Origin: Streptomyces rubradiris
GTDB lineage: Bacteria; Actinomycetota; Actinomycetes; Streptomycetales; Streptomycetaceae
Assembly (NCBI RefSeq): GCF_016860525.1
Contig: NZ_BNEA01000015.1
Coordinates: forward strand, 4,638,001 to 4,702,000
DNA length: 64,000 nt
Direction of reading: 5' to 3'
The translations under genes were made by a program, and so were the position numbers. Each line of letters begins with the position of its first letter. Position 1 is the first letter of the stretch. Under the pieces are notes generated by a model. That model ran no database searches and had not been told where the DNA came from. It worked only from the letters and a program-made list of their open reading frames with translations. Positions 8,294 to 15,942 of the stretch are shown one piece after another.

Positions 8294-9202
8294 TCAGCGG
8301 CCGTCGAAGTGCGGCGCCCGGCGCTCCGTGAACGCCCGCAGCCCCTCCCGGGCGTCCCGCGTCGTCATGTTGATCTCCTGGGCCCAGGACTCCGCGGCGA
8401 ACGCGGCGGCGCGGCCGTCGTCCAGGGAGGCGTTCACCAGCTGCTTGGTCAGGGCCAGTGCCCGCGTCGGCCCCGAGGCCAGCCGGGCCGCCCACGCGCG
8501 GGCCGTCGCCGCCAGCTCGGCGTCCGGGACGACCAGGTTGACCAGGCCCAGCCGCTCGGCCCGTCCCGCGTCCACCGCGTCGCCGAAGAACATCAGCTCC
8601 TTCGCCCGGTGCGGGCCGGCCAGCCGGGGCAGCAGATAGGCGCCGCCGCCGTCCGGGACCAGGCCGCGCCGCACGAACACCTCGATGAACCGGGCCGACT
8701 CGGCGGCCAGCACCAGATCGCAGGCCAGGGCCAGATGCGCGCCGAGCCCGGCCGCCGTGCCGTTCACCGCCGCCAGGACCGGCTTCTCGCAGTCCAGCAC
8801 GGCCGCGATCAGCCGCTGTGCGCCCAGCCGCAGCACCCGCGCCACATCCCCCACCACCCGCGCCCCGTCTCCCGGTGCCGCGGCCCCCGCTCCCTGCGCT
8901 CCGTCTCCCGGCACGGGCGTCGAGTCCTCCGCCGTCCGCGCTCCGTCCCCCGGCACCGGCGTCGAGCCCCCCGTCGCCCGCCCACCCGCACCGGCCCCGC
9001 CCCGCAGGTCCGCGCCCGCGCAGAAGCCGCGTCCGGTGCCGGTGAGCACCACCGCCCGTACCGCCGGATCGGCCGACGCCCGGGCCAGCAGCCCGATCAG
9101 CCGCTCCCGCATGTCCGGGGTGAGGGCGTTCAGCGCCTCGGGGCGGTCCAGGGTGAGGTACGAGACCCCGTCGCACACCTCGTGCCGCACGTCGCCCGTC
9201 AC
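8294..9202 (-). CDS. Enoyl-CoA hydratase/isomerase with a repetitive loop insertion
   Basis: A 302-residue crotonase-fold protein. The two oxyanion-hole segments are GFCAGADL and GTAAGLGAHLALACDL. Between the first of them and the following helix (RLIAAVLDCEKPVLAAVNG) there is an insertion of roughly 50 Gly/Pro/Asp-rich residues in which STPVPGDGA is repeated, far longer than the usual loop there. It starts at GTG 9202, overlapping the TGA of the upstream acyl-CoA synthetase (GTGA), so the two are translationally coupled. Likely hydrates an enoyl-CoA formed by one of the neighbouring dehydrogenases. Confidence 0.9.
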   Translation of the reverse strand: MTGDVRHEVCDGVSYLTLDRPEALNALTPDMRERLIGLLARASADPAVRAVVLTGTGRGFCAGADLRGGAGAGGRATGGSTPVPGDGARTAEDSTPVPGDGAQGAGAAAPGDGARVVGDVARVLRLGAQRLIAAVLDCEKPVLAAVNGTAAGLGAHLALACDLVLAAESARFIEVFVRRGLVPDGGGAYLLPRLAGPHRAKELMFFGDAVDAGRAERLGLVNLVVPDAELAATARAWAARLASGPTRALALTKQLVNASLDDGRAAAFAAESWAQEINMTTRDAREGLRAFTERRAPHFDGR

Positions 9203-11418
9203 CGGCACACCACCAGCGCGTCCAGCGCCACCGCGCCCTGCCCCCGGTCCAGCACCATCAGCGGGTTGATGTCCAGCTCGGCCAGGTGCGAGCCCAGCTC
9301 CAGGGCCATCCGCTGGACCCGCAGGACGACCTCCACCAGCGCGTCCACATCGGCCGGCGGGCGGCCCCGCACCCCGCCCAGCAGGGCCCGGCCGCGCAGC
9401 TCGTCCAGCATGGCGCGGGCCTGCTCCTCGCCGAAGGGCGGGACGCGGACCGCCGTGTCGCGCAGCACCTCCACCAGGATGCCGCCGAGCCCGGCCGTCA
9501 CCGTCGGCCCGAACAGCTCGTCGTGGGTGACGCCGACCATCATCTCCACGCCCCGCTCGATCATCTGGCACACCAGGACGCCGTCCAGCCCGACGTCCTC
9601 GTAGCGGGCGATGTCGGTCAGCTCCCGGTAGGCGTCGCGGACCTGGCTCGCCGAGGTCAGGCCGATCTTCACCAGGCCCAGCTCGGTCTTGTGCGCGATC
9701 CGCGCGCCGGAGGCCTTCATCACCACCGGGTAGCCCACCTGCCCGGCCGCCCGCACGGCCGCCGCCGCGCTGGTCACGAGCTGCTCGCGCGGCACCCGGA
9801 TGCCGTAGGCCCGCAGCAGCTGCTTGGCCGCGTGCTCGCTGAGCCGGGCGCCCGGCCGCAGCAGTGCCTCCGCCTTGCGGAACGAGGGGGAGGGGGTGCG
9901 CGGGGCCGTGTCGAACGGGGAGCGGTAGCCGCCGGTGAAGCGGTGGTGGTCCAGCCAGGCGCGGACGGCGCGCAGACAGTTGCCGACCGTGCGGAAGGTG
10001 GCCACGCGGGAGGAGCCGAGCAGCACCTCCCGGTACGCCGGCTCGGTCCCGGCCGGTGACCCCCACACCACGCACACCAGCTTGTCGGTCTCCTCGGCGG
10101 CGTCGGCCAGGTCGCGCACCAGCCGGTCGCTGAGCGGCGGGAAGGGGCCGGTGACCGGGCAGACCAGCACCCCGACGGCCGGGTCGGCGAGCAGCGCGTC
10201 GATGATCTTCCGGCCTCGCTCGTCGCCCACCGGGTGGCCGCCGTTGTCCACCGGGTTGGCCACGTTCAGGTAGTCCGGTATCCACTGGTGCAGCTCGGCC
10301 TGTTTCTCCGCCGACAGCGTCGGCAGCCGCAGCCCCGCGCCGGTGGCGAGGTCGGCGACGTGCGCTCCGGTGCCGCCCGAGATGGAGTAGACGACCACCC
10401 CGTCCGATCGCGGCGGCCGGGCCCGGGCCAGCAGCGCGGCGGTGTCCTGGAGTTCGTCCAGGGCGTCGACACGGATCACGCCGTACTGCCGCAGGGCCGC
10501 GTCCACCACGTCGTCGGCGCCGGTGAGCTTGCCGGTGTGCGAGGCGGCGGTGCGGGCGCCGGCCTCGGTCCGGCCCACCTTCACGGCGACCACCGGCACC
10601 CCGCGCCGGGCGGCCCGGTCGGCGGCCAGCAGGAAGGCTCGGCCGTCCTTGAGCCCCTCCAGATAGCAGGCGATCGCGCCGACCTCGGGCCGCTCGGCGA
10701 ACCAGGACAGGAAGTCGGCGGTCTCCAGGTCGGCCTCGTTGCCGGTGGGCGCCCAGTGGGAGAGCCGGATGCCCAGTTCCTGGAGGGCGAAGACGGGCCG
10801 GCCCTGGTGCCCGGACTGGGTGATCAGCGCGATGGCGGGCCCGGTCAGGTCCTCCCGGAACCGTTCGAAGGCGTTGAGGTTGGTGTTGGGGCCGAGCAGC
10901 CGCACCCCGGCGTCCCGTGCCGCCTCGGCGAGGCGTTCCTGGGCCTCGGCGCCGGCCTGCCCGGTCTCGGCGAACCCGGAGGCGAAGACGACCACGAACC
11001 GCGCCTTGGCATCGGCGAGTTCACCGATCACCGGCAGCGGGTCGGCGACCAGCAGCACGGCCAGGTCGACCGGTTCGGGCAGCCGGGCGACGGAGGGGAC
11101 GCAGGGCAGGCCGAAGACGGACCCGCGGGTCGGGTGCACCGGGTGCACCCGGGCCCCGACCCGGCCGGCCCAGTCGAGCAGTTGCCGGGTGATGCCGGTG
11201 TTGGGCCGCCCCTCGGCGTCGGAGGCCCCGATCACGGCGACGGACCCGGGCCGGAAGAACCGGGCGAGGTCGGGTACGTCCGCGTGCAGCGGGCGTCCGC
11301 TGACGTCGAGGTCCGCCACCCGGTCGTGGACGGCGGGGCCGGGCCGCTGCTCACCGCAGGCGATGACCCGGGCCTGGCGGGAGTCGGTGGTGAGGGTGCC
11401 GTGGGTCGATCCGAGCAT
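9199..11418 (-). CDS. NDP-forming acyl-CoA synthetase (acetate–CoA ligase family)
   Basis: A 739-residue fused enzyme that makes acyl-CoA from a carboxylate with ATP giving ADP and phosphate. Order: N-terminal CoA-binding domain (FFRPGSVAVIGASDAEGRP), succinyl-CoA-ligase-like domains with the likely phosphohistidine in TAASHTGKLTG, then an ATP-grasp domain (QVGYPVVMKASG...IAHKTELG). The ATG at 11418 follows a GAGGCGGGCGG ribosome site; upstream in-frame codons run into the operator region and are unlikely to be used. Two operator palindromes lie 34–72 bases upstream. First gene of an operon with the enoyl-CoA hydratase. Confidence 0.9.
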   Translation of the reverse strand: MLGSTHGTLTTDSRQARVIACGEQRPGPAVHDRVADLDVSGRPLHADVPDLARFFRPGSVAVIGASDAEGRPNTGITRQLLDWAGRVGARVHPVHPTRGSVFGLPCVPSVARLPEPVDLAVLLVADPLPVIGELADAKARFVVVFASGFAETGQAGAEAQERLAEAARDAGVRLLGPNTNLNAFERFREDLTGPAIALITQSGHQGRPVFALQELGIRLSHWAPTGNEADLETADFLSWFAERPEVGAIACYLEGLKDGRAFLLAADRAARRGVPVVAVKVGRTEAGARTAASHTGKLTGADDVVDAALRQYGVIRVDALDELQDTAALLARARPPRSDGVVVYSISGGTGAHVADLATGAGLRLPTLSAEKQAELHQWIPDYLNVANPVDNGGHPVGDERGRKIIDALLADPAVGVLVCPVTGPFPPLSDRLVRDLADAAEETDKLVCVVWGSPAGTEPAYREVLLGSSRVATFRTVGNCLRAVRAWLDHHRFTGGYRSPFDTAPRTPSPSFRKAEALLRPGARLSEHAAKQLLRAYGIRVPREQLVTSAAAAVRAAGQVGYPVVMKASGARIAHKTELGLVKIGLTSASQVRDAYRELTDIARYEDVGLDGVLVCQMIERGVEMMVGVTHDELFGPTVTAGLGGILVEVLRDTAVRVPPFGEEQARAMLDELRGRALLGGVRGRPPADVDALVEVVLRVQRMALELGSHLAELDINPLMVLDRGQGAVALDALVVCR

Positions 11419-11451
11419 CGTTCCGCCCGCCTCCCTGTGAGACAGCACTAA

Positions 11452-11490
11452 CTGACGCTGTGTCAGGTTACTGAACTGACGAGGAGTCAG
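11452..11490. promoter_or_regulatory. Tandem putative operators upstream of the acyl-CoA synthetase
   Basis: CTGACGCTGTGTCAG (11452–11466) and CTGACGAGGAGTCAG (11476–11490), centres 24 bases apart, both matching CTGAC-N5-GTCAG. They precede the start at 11418. The next gene on the other side ends toward the site, so only the synthetase/hydratase operon can be controlled from here. Confidence 0.7.
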
Positions 11491-11521
11491 GAATGGCCCG
11501 GGAGGCAAAGTTACCGGCGGG

Positions 11522-12820
11522 CTACTTCGGCTTTTTCACGGTCGGCTTGACGACTGGCTTCACGACCGCCTTCGCGGCCGGCTTCACGACCGCCTTCGCG
11601 GCCGGCGTACCGGCAGATGTCTCCACCGCCTTCGCCGCCGTCGTCCCGGCGGACTTCTCCACCGCCTTCGCGATCCGTCCCGCGTCGATCGCCAGCTCCC
11701 GCAGCATCCCGCTGATCGGGTTGGTGAACCCGGTGAAGTACAGGCCGGGCGCCCGCGGGGAGGTGCGGCCGCCGTGCACCACCGGCCGGCCGCGCCCGTC
11801 CAGCACCCCCAGGTGTCCGACAAGACCCTCCAGCGCGCGGACGTACCCGGTGGCCGCGATCACCGCGTCCGGCGTGATCCGGCTGCCGTCGGCGAGGACC
11901 ACCGCGTCGCCCTCGAACGCCTCCACGGCGGCCACGACCTCCACCCTGCCCGTACGGACGGCGTCGACCAGGCCGACGTCCTGCACCGGGATCGCGCCCT
12001 GCTTCACCCTGCTGTACAGGCCGGTGTCCGGGCGCGGCAGCCCGTGCGCGGACAGGTCGGGAGTGCTCAGCCGCCCCACGGGCCCCGCGAGCCGGTCCAC
12101 CAGCCGCACCGGCAGCCGCCGGACGAGGACGCCGGTGTACTGGGCGGGCCAGCCGAGGGTGGAGCGGCGCAGGATGTGCGGGGGCGTGCGCACCGCCAGG
12201 CGCACCCGCGCGGCCCCGCCCTCCGCCAGGTCCACGGCGATCTCCGCGCCCGTGTTGCCGACGCCGACGACGAGCACGTCCCGCCCCCGGTAGGGAGTGG
12301 CGTCGCGGTACCGGGCGGCGTGCAGCAGTTCCCCGGCGTACTCCGTGCTGCCCGGCCAGTCGGGCAGCCGCGGGGTGTGGTTGAAGCCGGTGGCGACGAC
12401 CACCGCGCTGCCGGTCAGCTCCCGCCCCCCGGAGGCGCGCAGCAGCCACCCGGCGCCGTCCGCGGTCCGCTCCACGCGGTGCACCTCGACCCCGGTGACG
12501 ATCTCCAGCCGGTGGTGTTCGGCGTACTTCTCCAGGTAGCGCACCACGTTGTCCCGGGACACCCACCGCCCGAACCTGCGGGGCATCGGCAGGCCGGGCA
12601 GCGCGGACAGCCGCCGGGTGGTGTGCAGCCGCAGCCGGTCGTAGTGGCCGCGCCAGGAGGCGCCGACCCGGTCGGACTTCTCCAGGACCACGGCCCGCAC
12701 GCCCCGCTCCCGCAGCTCCCGGGCGACGGCCAGGCCGCCCGGTCCGGCGCCGATCACATAGACCGGAGGGTCGGCGGGGACCGGCGGACGGGGGACGTCG
12801 GCGGGGTGGGAGGCGGCCAT
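11522..12820 (-). CDS. Flavin-containing monooxygenase with Lys/Ala/Pro tail
   Basis: A 432-residue NAD(P)/FAD oxidoreductase. The FAD site is VIGAGPGGLAVARELRERG near residue 20, the NADPH site is VVGVGNTGAEIAVDLAEGG near residue 180, and ATGYVRAL is the C-terminal flavoprotein motif; it resembles flavin-dependent monooxygenases/Baeyer–Villiger-like enzymes or YhbO-type putative oxidoreductases (CzcO-like). The last ~45 residues are a histone-H1-like repeat of AAKAV and VVKP ending in KKPK. The ATG is preceded at 7 nt by TACGCT, suggesting a leaderless mRNA. Not obviously preceded by its own operator; the nearest copy is 163 bases away. Confidence 0.87.
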   Translation of the reverse strand: MAASHPADVPRPPVPADPPVYVIGAGPGGLAVARELRERGVRAVVLEKSDRVGASWRGHYDRLRLHTTRRLSALPGLPMPRRFGRWVSRDNVVRYLEKYAEHHRLEIVTGVEVHRVERTADGAGWLLRASGGRELTGSAVVVATGFNHTPRLPDWPGSTEYAGELLHAARYRDATPYRGRDVLVVGVGNTGAEIAVDLAEGGAARVRLAVRTPPHILRRSTLGWPAQYTGVLVRRLPVRLVDRLAGPVGRLSTPDLSAHGLPRPDTGLYSRVKQGAIPVQDVGLVDAVRTGRVEVVAAVEAFEGDAVVLADGSRITPDAVIAATGYVRALEGLVGHLGVLDGRGRPVVHGGRTSPRAPGLYFTGFTNPISGMLRELAIDAGRIAKAVEKSAGTTAAKAVETSAGTPAAKAVVKPAAKAVVKPVVKPTVKKPK

Positions 12821-12982
12821 GAGCGGGAGCGTAACCACCCACCCGGTTGATGGGTCTCGGTCAAGCCCGGAATTGGTTGCGGATTGATCACGGGTGTACG
12901 GGAAGGGGGCGCCGGATGTGAACGAACCGGCCCCGCAAGACCGTTGGAGCGGGCCGACTCGCGGGTGGGCATCCTCAGCGGT

Positions 12983-12997
12983 CTGACGTACCGTCAG
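12983..12997. promoter_or_regulatory. Putative operator overlapping a leaderless promoter
   Basis: CTGACGTACCGTCAG is a full match to the window's operator motif. It contains TACCGT (12989–12994), which has -10 character and lies 7 nt before the ATG at 13002. A repressor bound here would cover the -10 element itself. Confidence 0.7.
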
Positions 12998-13001
12998 ATT
13001 C

Positions 13002-13451
13002 ATGGACTCGATATGGCTCGACGGCGCGCAGTGGCTCGCGGTGCTGCGGATCGGTCTCGGCCTGTGGTGGCTGGAGAGCTGGCGGCACAAGGACAAGAAG
13101 GCGTGGTTCGAGCGGGGCAGCGGCATCGCCTGGGCCGCGGACGTGGCGGCGAGACACCGCTGGGCGCCGGTCCGAGCGGGCTTCGAGACGGTGGTGGGTC
13201 CCCGCCCGAAGCTGATGGCCTACGTCGTCGCCTACGCCGAACTGGCCCTGGGACTCGGCCTGATCACCGGGTTCCTGACCCCGGCCGCCCTGATCGGCGG
13301 CCTGCTGCTGAACGCCGTCTACTTCGTGCTGATGATCCACGACTGGGCGGAACAGGGCCAGAACTCGATGATGGCCCTGATCTCCGCCGTCGGCCTCTTC
13401 GGCGTGTCCTGGCAGACCTGGTCGCTCGACGCGGCGCTGGGGTGGCTGTGA
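13002..13451 (+). CDS. DoxX-family small membrane protein
   Basis: A 149-residue protein with about four hydrophobic segments in the DoxX/DoxD arrangement (WLAVLRIGLGLWWLESW at the start; YAELALGLGLITGFLTPAALIGG in the middle). Members are quinone-linked or stress-associated membrane proteins, mostly of unknown function. The ATG follows TACCGT by 7 nt and has no Shine–Dalgarno, so it is probably leaderless, and the promoter is overlapped by a copy of the operator. Its stop overlaps the start of the next gene (GTGA), so the two are coupled. Confidence 0.8.
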   Translation: MDSIWLDGAQWLAVLRIGLGLWWLESWRHKDKKAWFERGSGIAWAADVAARHRWAPVRAGFETVVGPRPKLMAYVVAYAELALGLGLITGFLTPAALIGGLLLNAVYFVLMIHDWAEQGQNSMMALISAVGLFGVSWQTWSLDAALGWL

Positions 13452-13855
13452 CGACCGGCCCGCGCCCCGACCTGCCCGAGCCCGACGCCCTCACCCGCCC
13501 CTACTGGGAAGCGGCGGCGCGGGGCCGGCTGCTGATCCGCCGCTGCGGGGTCTGCGGCCGGGCCCACCACTACCCCCGGGAGTTCTGCCCGCACTGCTGG
13601 AGCGAGGAGGTGACCTGGGAGGACGCGGCCGGCCGGGCCACCCTCTACACCTGGTCCGCCGTCCACCACAACGACCTCCCGCCGTTCACCGCCCGGACCC
13701 CCTACCTGGCCGCGGTGGTCGACCTGGCCGAGGGCCCCCGGATGATGACGGAACTGGTGGACTGCCCACCGGACGCGGTACGGGCCGGGATGCCGCTGAC
13801 GGTGACCTTCCGGGAGGGCATTCCGGTGTTCCGGCCGGCGGTGCCACCGCTCTGA
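13448..13855 (+). CDS. DUF35 Zn-ribbon/OB-fold acyl-CoA-associated protein
   Basis: A 135-residue protein starting at GTG. The rubredoxin-like Zn ribbon is CGVCGRAHHYPREFCPHC (two CxxC pairs), followed by an OB-fold domain (TLYTWSAVHHN..., PYLAAVVDLAEGPRMMTELV). Such proteins pair with thiolase-fold lipid-transfer proteins (as ChsH2/Ltp2 in steroid breakdown) and form mixed complexes acting on acyl-CoA. A thiolase-fold gene lies about 840 bases downstream on the opposite strand and is the natural partner candidate. Confidence 0.88.
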   Translation: MTTGPRPDLPEPDALTRPYWEAAARGRLLIRRCGVCGRAHHYPREFCPHCWSEEVTWEDAAGRATLYTWSAVHHNDLPPFTARTPYLAAVVDLAEGPRMMTELVDCPPDAVRAGMPLTVTFREGIPVFRPAVPPL

Positions 13856-13895
13856 CGGAGCACGCGCGCCCATCGGTCGCTGGGACGCGGGCCCC

Positions 13896-14564
13896 TCACG
13901 GCCACAACAGCGCCCGGCTCCAGCCGAACCCGGTGCTGCGGTACTCCAGGCGTACGTGCCGCCGCTGCGGGTCGCCCTGGAAGAACTCCACGGTCTGCGG
14001 GCGCAGCCGGTACAGCGTCCAGGTCGGCGACGGCTCCGCCGGGTTCTCCCGGGCCCGCTCCCAGGCCGCCTCGGAGGCCCGGTGCAGCTCCGTGAGCGAG
14101 TCCAGTTCCTCGCTCTGCCGGCCGGTGAGCGCGGCGGCCAGCGCGCCCGTGGACCGCGCGTGCAGGTCGGCCTGGCTCTCCTCGGCCGGCGCGGCGGCGA
14201 CCGGTCCGCGCAGCCGTACCTGGCGGCCCAGCACCGGCCAGTAGAAGGCGAGGGCCGCATGCGGCCGGGCGGCCAGCGCACGGCCCTTGCGGCTGGTGGC
14301 GTGCGTGGCGAACGACCAGCCGTCCGCGTCGGCACCGTGCAGCATCACGATCCGCACGTCCGGCAGGCCCTCCTCGTCCGAGGTCGCCAGCGACATGGTG
14401 TGCGGCTCCGGCTGCCCCGCCGCCACCGCGTCGGCGAACCAGTCCGTGAACAGGGCGAGCGGGGTGGGCGGGGCGGTGTCCGGGTCGAACGGCGGCAGCC
14501 GGGTGACCTCGGGGTCCCAGACCCGCAGCGAGCGGAGCAGTTCGTGAAGATCGTACTGTGCCAT
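13896..14564 (-). CDS. Pyridoxamine 5'-phosphate oxidase family protein (PdxH-like)
   Basis: A 222-residue FMN enzyme. It has the family features of pyridoxamine-phosphate oxidases: the FMN phosphate-binding segment PDVRIVMLHGADADGWSF, the ATHATSRKGRAL segment and a C-terminal dimerisation region with FFQGDPQRRHVRLEYR. It would oxidise PNP/PMP to pyridoxal phosphate, although substitutions in the final R-x-H region make a different substrate possible. The ATG at 14564 follows GATACT by 6 nt and looks leaderless. An upstream in-frame GTG (14624) is less likely. Confidence 0.8.
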   Translation of the reverse strand: MAQYDLHELLRSLRVWDPEVTRLPPFDPDTAPPTPLALFTDWFADAVAAGQPEPHTMSLATSDEEGLPDVRIVMLHGADADGWSFATHATSRKGRALAARPHAALAFYWPVLGRQVRLRGPVAAAPAEESQADLHARSTGALAAALTGRQSEELDSLTELHRASEAAWERARENPAEPSPTWTLYRLRPQTVEFFQGDPQRRHVRLEYRSTGFGWSRALLWP

Positions 14565-14645
14565 GGGGGGAGTATCACCGCCGGTGCCGCGCCCAGTCCC
14601 GCAGGCACCGGTGGACCGCCTCACAGTCCCGTGCTCCCCCCGACT

Positions 14646-14720
14646 GGCACCACCGTCCCCTGCTCACTCCCGGCCCGGCACCACTGTCCCGTGCTCACTC
14701 GCGGCCCAGCACCACCGTCC
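14646..14720. repeat. 31-bp tandem repeat crossing the thiolase stop codon
   Basis: Two 31-bp units (14646–14676, 14677–14707) differing at about three positions, plus a partial third to 14720. The unit duplicates the last codons and stop of the thiolase-fold gene ending at 14695, so each copy carries its own in-phase GAGTGA. Looks like a tandem duplication of a gene's 3' end. Confidence 0.75.
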
Positions 14721-15867
14721 CCGAGGAGCAGAACCAGCCGCCGGTGCCCGAGGCCACGCCCAGCCGGGGCAGGGCGCCGTCCCGGGCCCGCACCTGGCGC
14801 TCCCCGGCCTCGCCGCGCAGTTGCCGTACCGCCTCCACCAGCAGGAACAGTCCCCGCATCCCGGGGTGCTGGGCCGCCAGGCCGCCCCCGTCGGTGTTCA
14901 CCGGCAGCTCCCCGCCCCGTACCCGCAGCCGGCCCCCCGCCACGAAGGCACCGCCCTCGCCCTTGGCGCAGAAGCCCAGGTCCTCCAGGGTCACCAGGGT
15001 CATGTAGGTGAAGGCGTCGTAGATCTCCGCGAAGTCGATCTCCGCCGGTCCGACCCCCGCCCGCGCGAAGGCCAGGCGCCCGCTGACCGCCGCCGGGGAG
15101 AGGGTGAAGTCCGGCCACTCGGACATGGTGGCGTGGGAGACGTGCTCGCCGGTGCCGAGGACCCACACCGGGGCGGTGCGGCAGTCCCGTACGTACTCCT
15201 CGGCCGCCAGCAGCACCGCCGCGCCGCCGTCCGAGCGCAGGCAGCAGTGGAGCCGGGTGAAGGGATCGGCGATCAGCGGGCCGGACAGCACGTCGTCGAC
15301 CGTGACCGGGTCGCGGAACATCGCCTCCGGGTTCAGGGCCGCGTTCGCCCGCGCCTGCACCGCCACCTCGGCCAGCTGCTCGACCGTCGTGCCGTACTCG
15401 ATCATGTGCCGGCGGGCCGCCATCGCGTACTTGGCGATCAGCGTGTGGCCGTACGGTGCCTCGAACTGGAGCGGGCCGCGGGCACCGAAGGACAGCGTGC
15501 CGGTACGCCGGCCCGCCTTGATGTCCGCCCGCGCCGTCGAGCCGTACACCAGCAGCACCGCCCGGGCGTGGCCCGCCGCGATCGCGTCCGCCGCGTGCGC
15601 CGCCATCACCTCCCAGGTGGCGCCGCCGACCGAGGTGGAGTCCACCCAGGTGGGGCGCAGGCCCAGGTACTCGGCGACCTCCACCGGCGCCAGCGTGCCG
15701 AGGCCCGCCGAGGCGAAGCCGTCCACCCGGGCGCGGTCCAGACCGGCGTCCGCGAGGGCCCGGCGGGCCGCCTGGGCGTGCAGGGCGTACGGCGTGGCGT
15801 CGTCCAGCCGCCCGCAGTCGGCGAGGGCCGCGCCGACCACCGCCACCCTCCGGCTCCCGTGGCTCAT
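14695..15867 (-). CDS. Thiolase-fold lipid-transfer protein, nucleophile cysteine replaced
   Basis: A 390-residue SCP2-thiolase-like protein. It begins with RRVAVVGAALADCG, has the C-terminal active-site region FAEIYDAFTYM, GEGGAFVAGG and NTDGGGL. Where the second thiolase-fold protein of this window has GGGGSCATV, this one has SVGGATWEV, so the thiolase nucleophile Cys appears to be Thr. Such proteins (the Ltp2 type) can act as retro-aldolases together with a DUF35 partner instead of thiolysing acyl-CoA. ATG 15867 follows GAGGGAGGAG. It is divergent from an acyl-CoA dehydrogenase with an operator copy in between. Confidence 0.88.
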   Translation of the reverse strand: MSHGSRRVAVVGAALADCGRLDDATPYALHAQAARRALADAGLDRARVDGFASAGLGTLAPVEVAEYLGLRPTWVDSTSVGGATWEVMAAHAADAIAAGHARAVLLVYGSTARADIKAGRRTGTLSFGARGPLQFEAPYGHTLIAKYAMAARRHMIEYGTTVEQLAEVAVQARANAALNPEAMFRDPVTVDDVLSGPLIADPFTRLHCCLRSDGGAAVLLAAEEYVRDCRTAPVWVLGTGEHVSHATMSEWPDFTLSPAAVSGRLAFARAGVGPAEIDFAEIYDAFTYMTLVTLEDLGFCAKGEGGAFVAGGRLRVRGGELPVNTDGGGLAAQHPGMRGLFLLVEAVRQLRGEAGERQVRARDGALPRLGVASGTGGWFCSSGTVVLGRE

Positions 15868-15911
15868 GAGCGGACTCCTCCCTCTGGGCTTCTCGCCGCG
15901 ACCCACCTAAT

Positions 15912-15926
15912 ATGACGCCCCGTCAG
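15912..15926. promoter_or_regulatory. Putative operator between thiolase and acyl-CoA dehydrogenase
   Basis: ATGACGCCCCGTCAG, one mismatch from CTGAC-N5-GTCAG. It lies between divergent genes starting at 15867 and 15943. TAATAT at 15908–15913 is a good -10 candidate for the rightward gene and overlaps the operator. Confidence 0.6.
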
Positions 15927-15942
15927 ATGAGGAGGGAAGGCC

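Noticed and set aside
11493..12293. Plus-strand frame with repeated FTTAFAAG and similar sequence
   Set aside because: It is antisense to the Lys/Ala/Pro tail of the flavin monooxygenase; the repeats are those of the tail.
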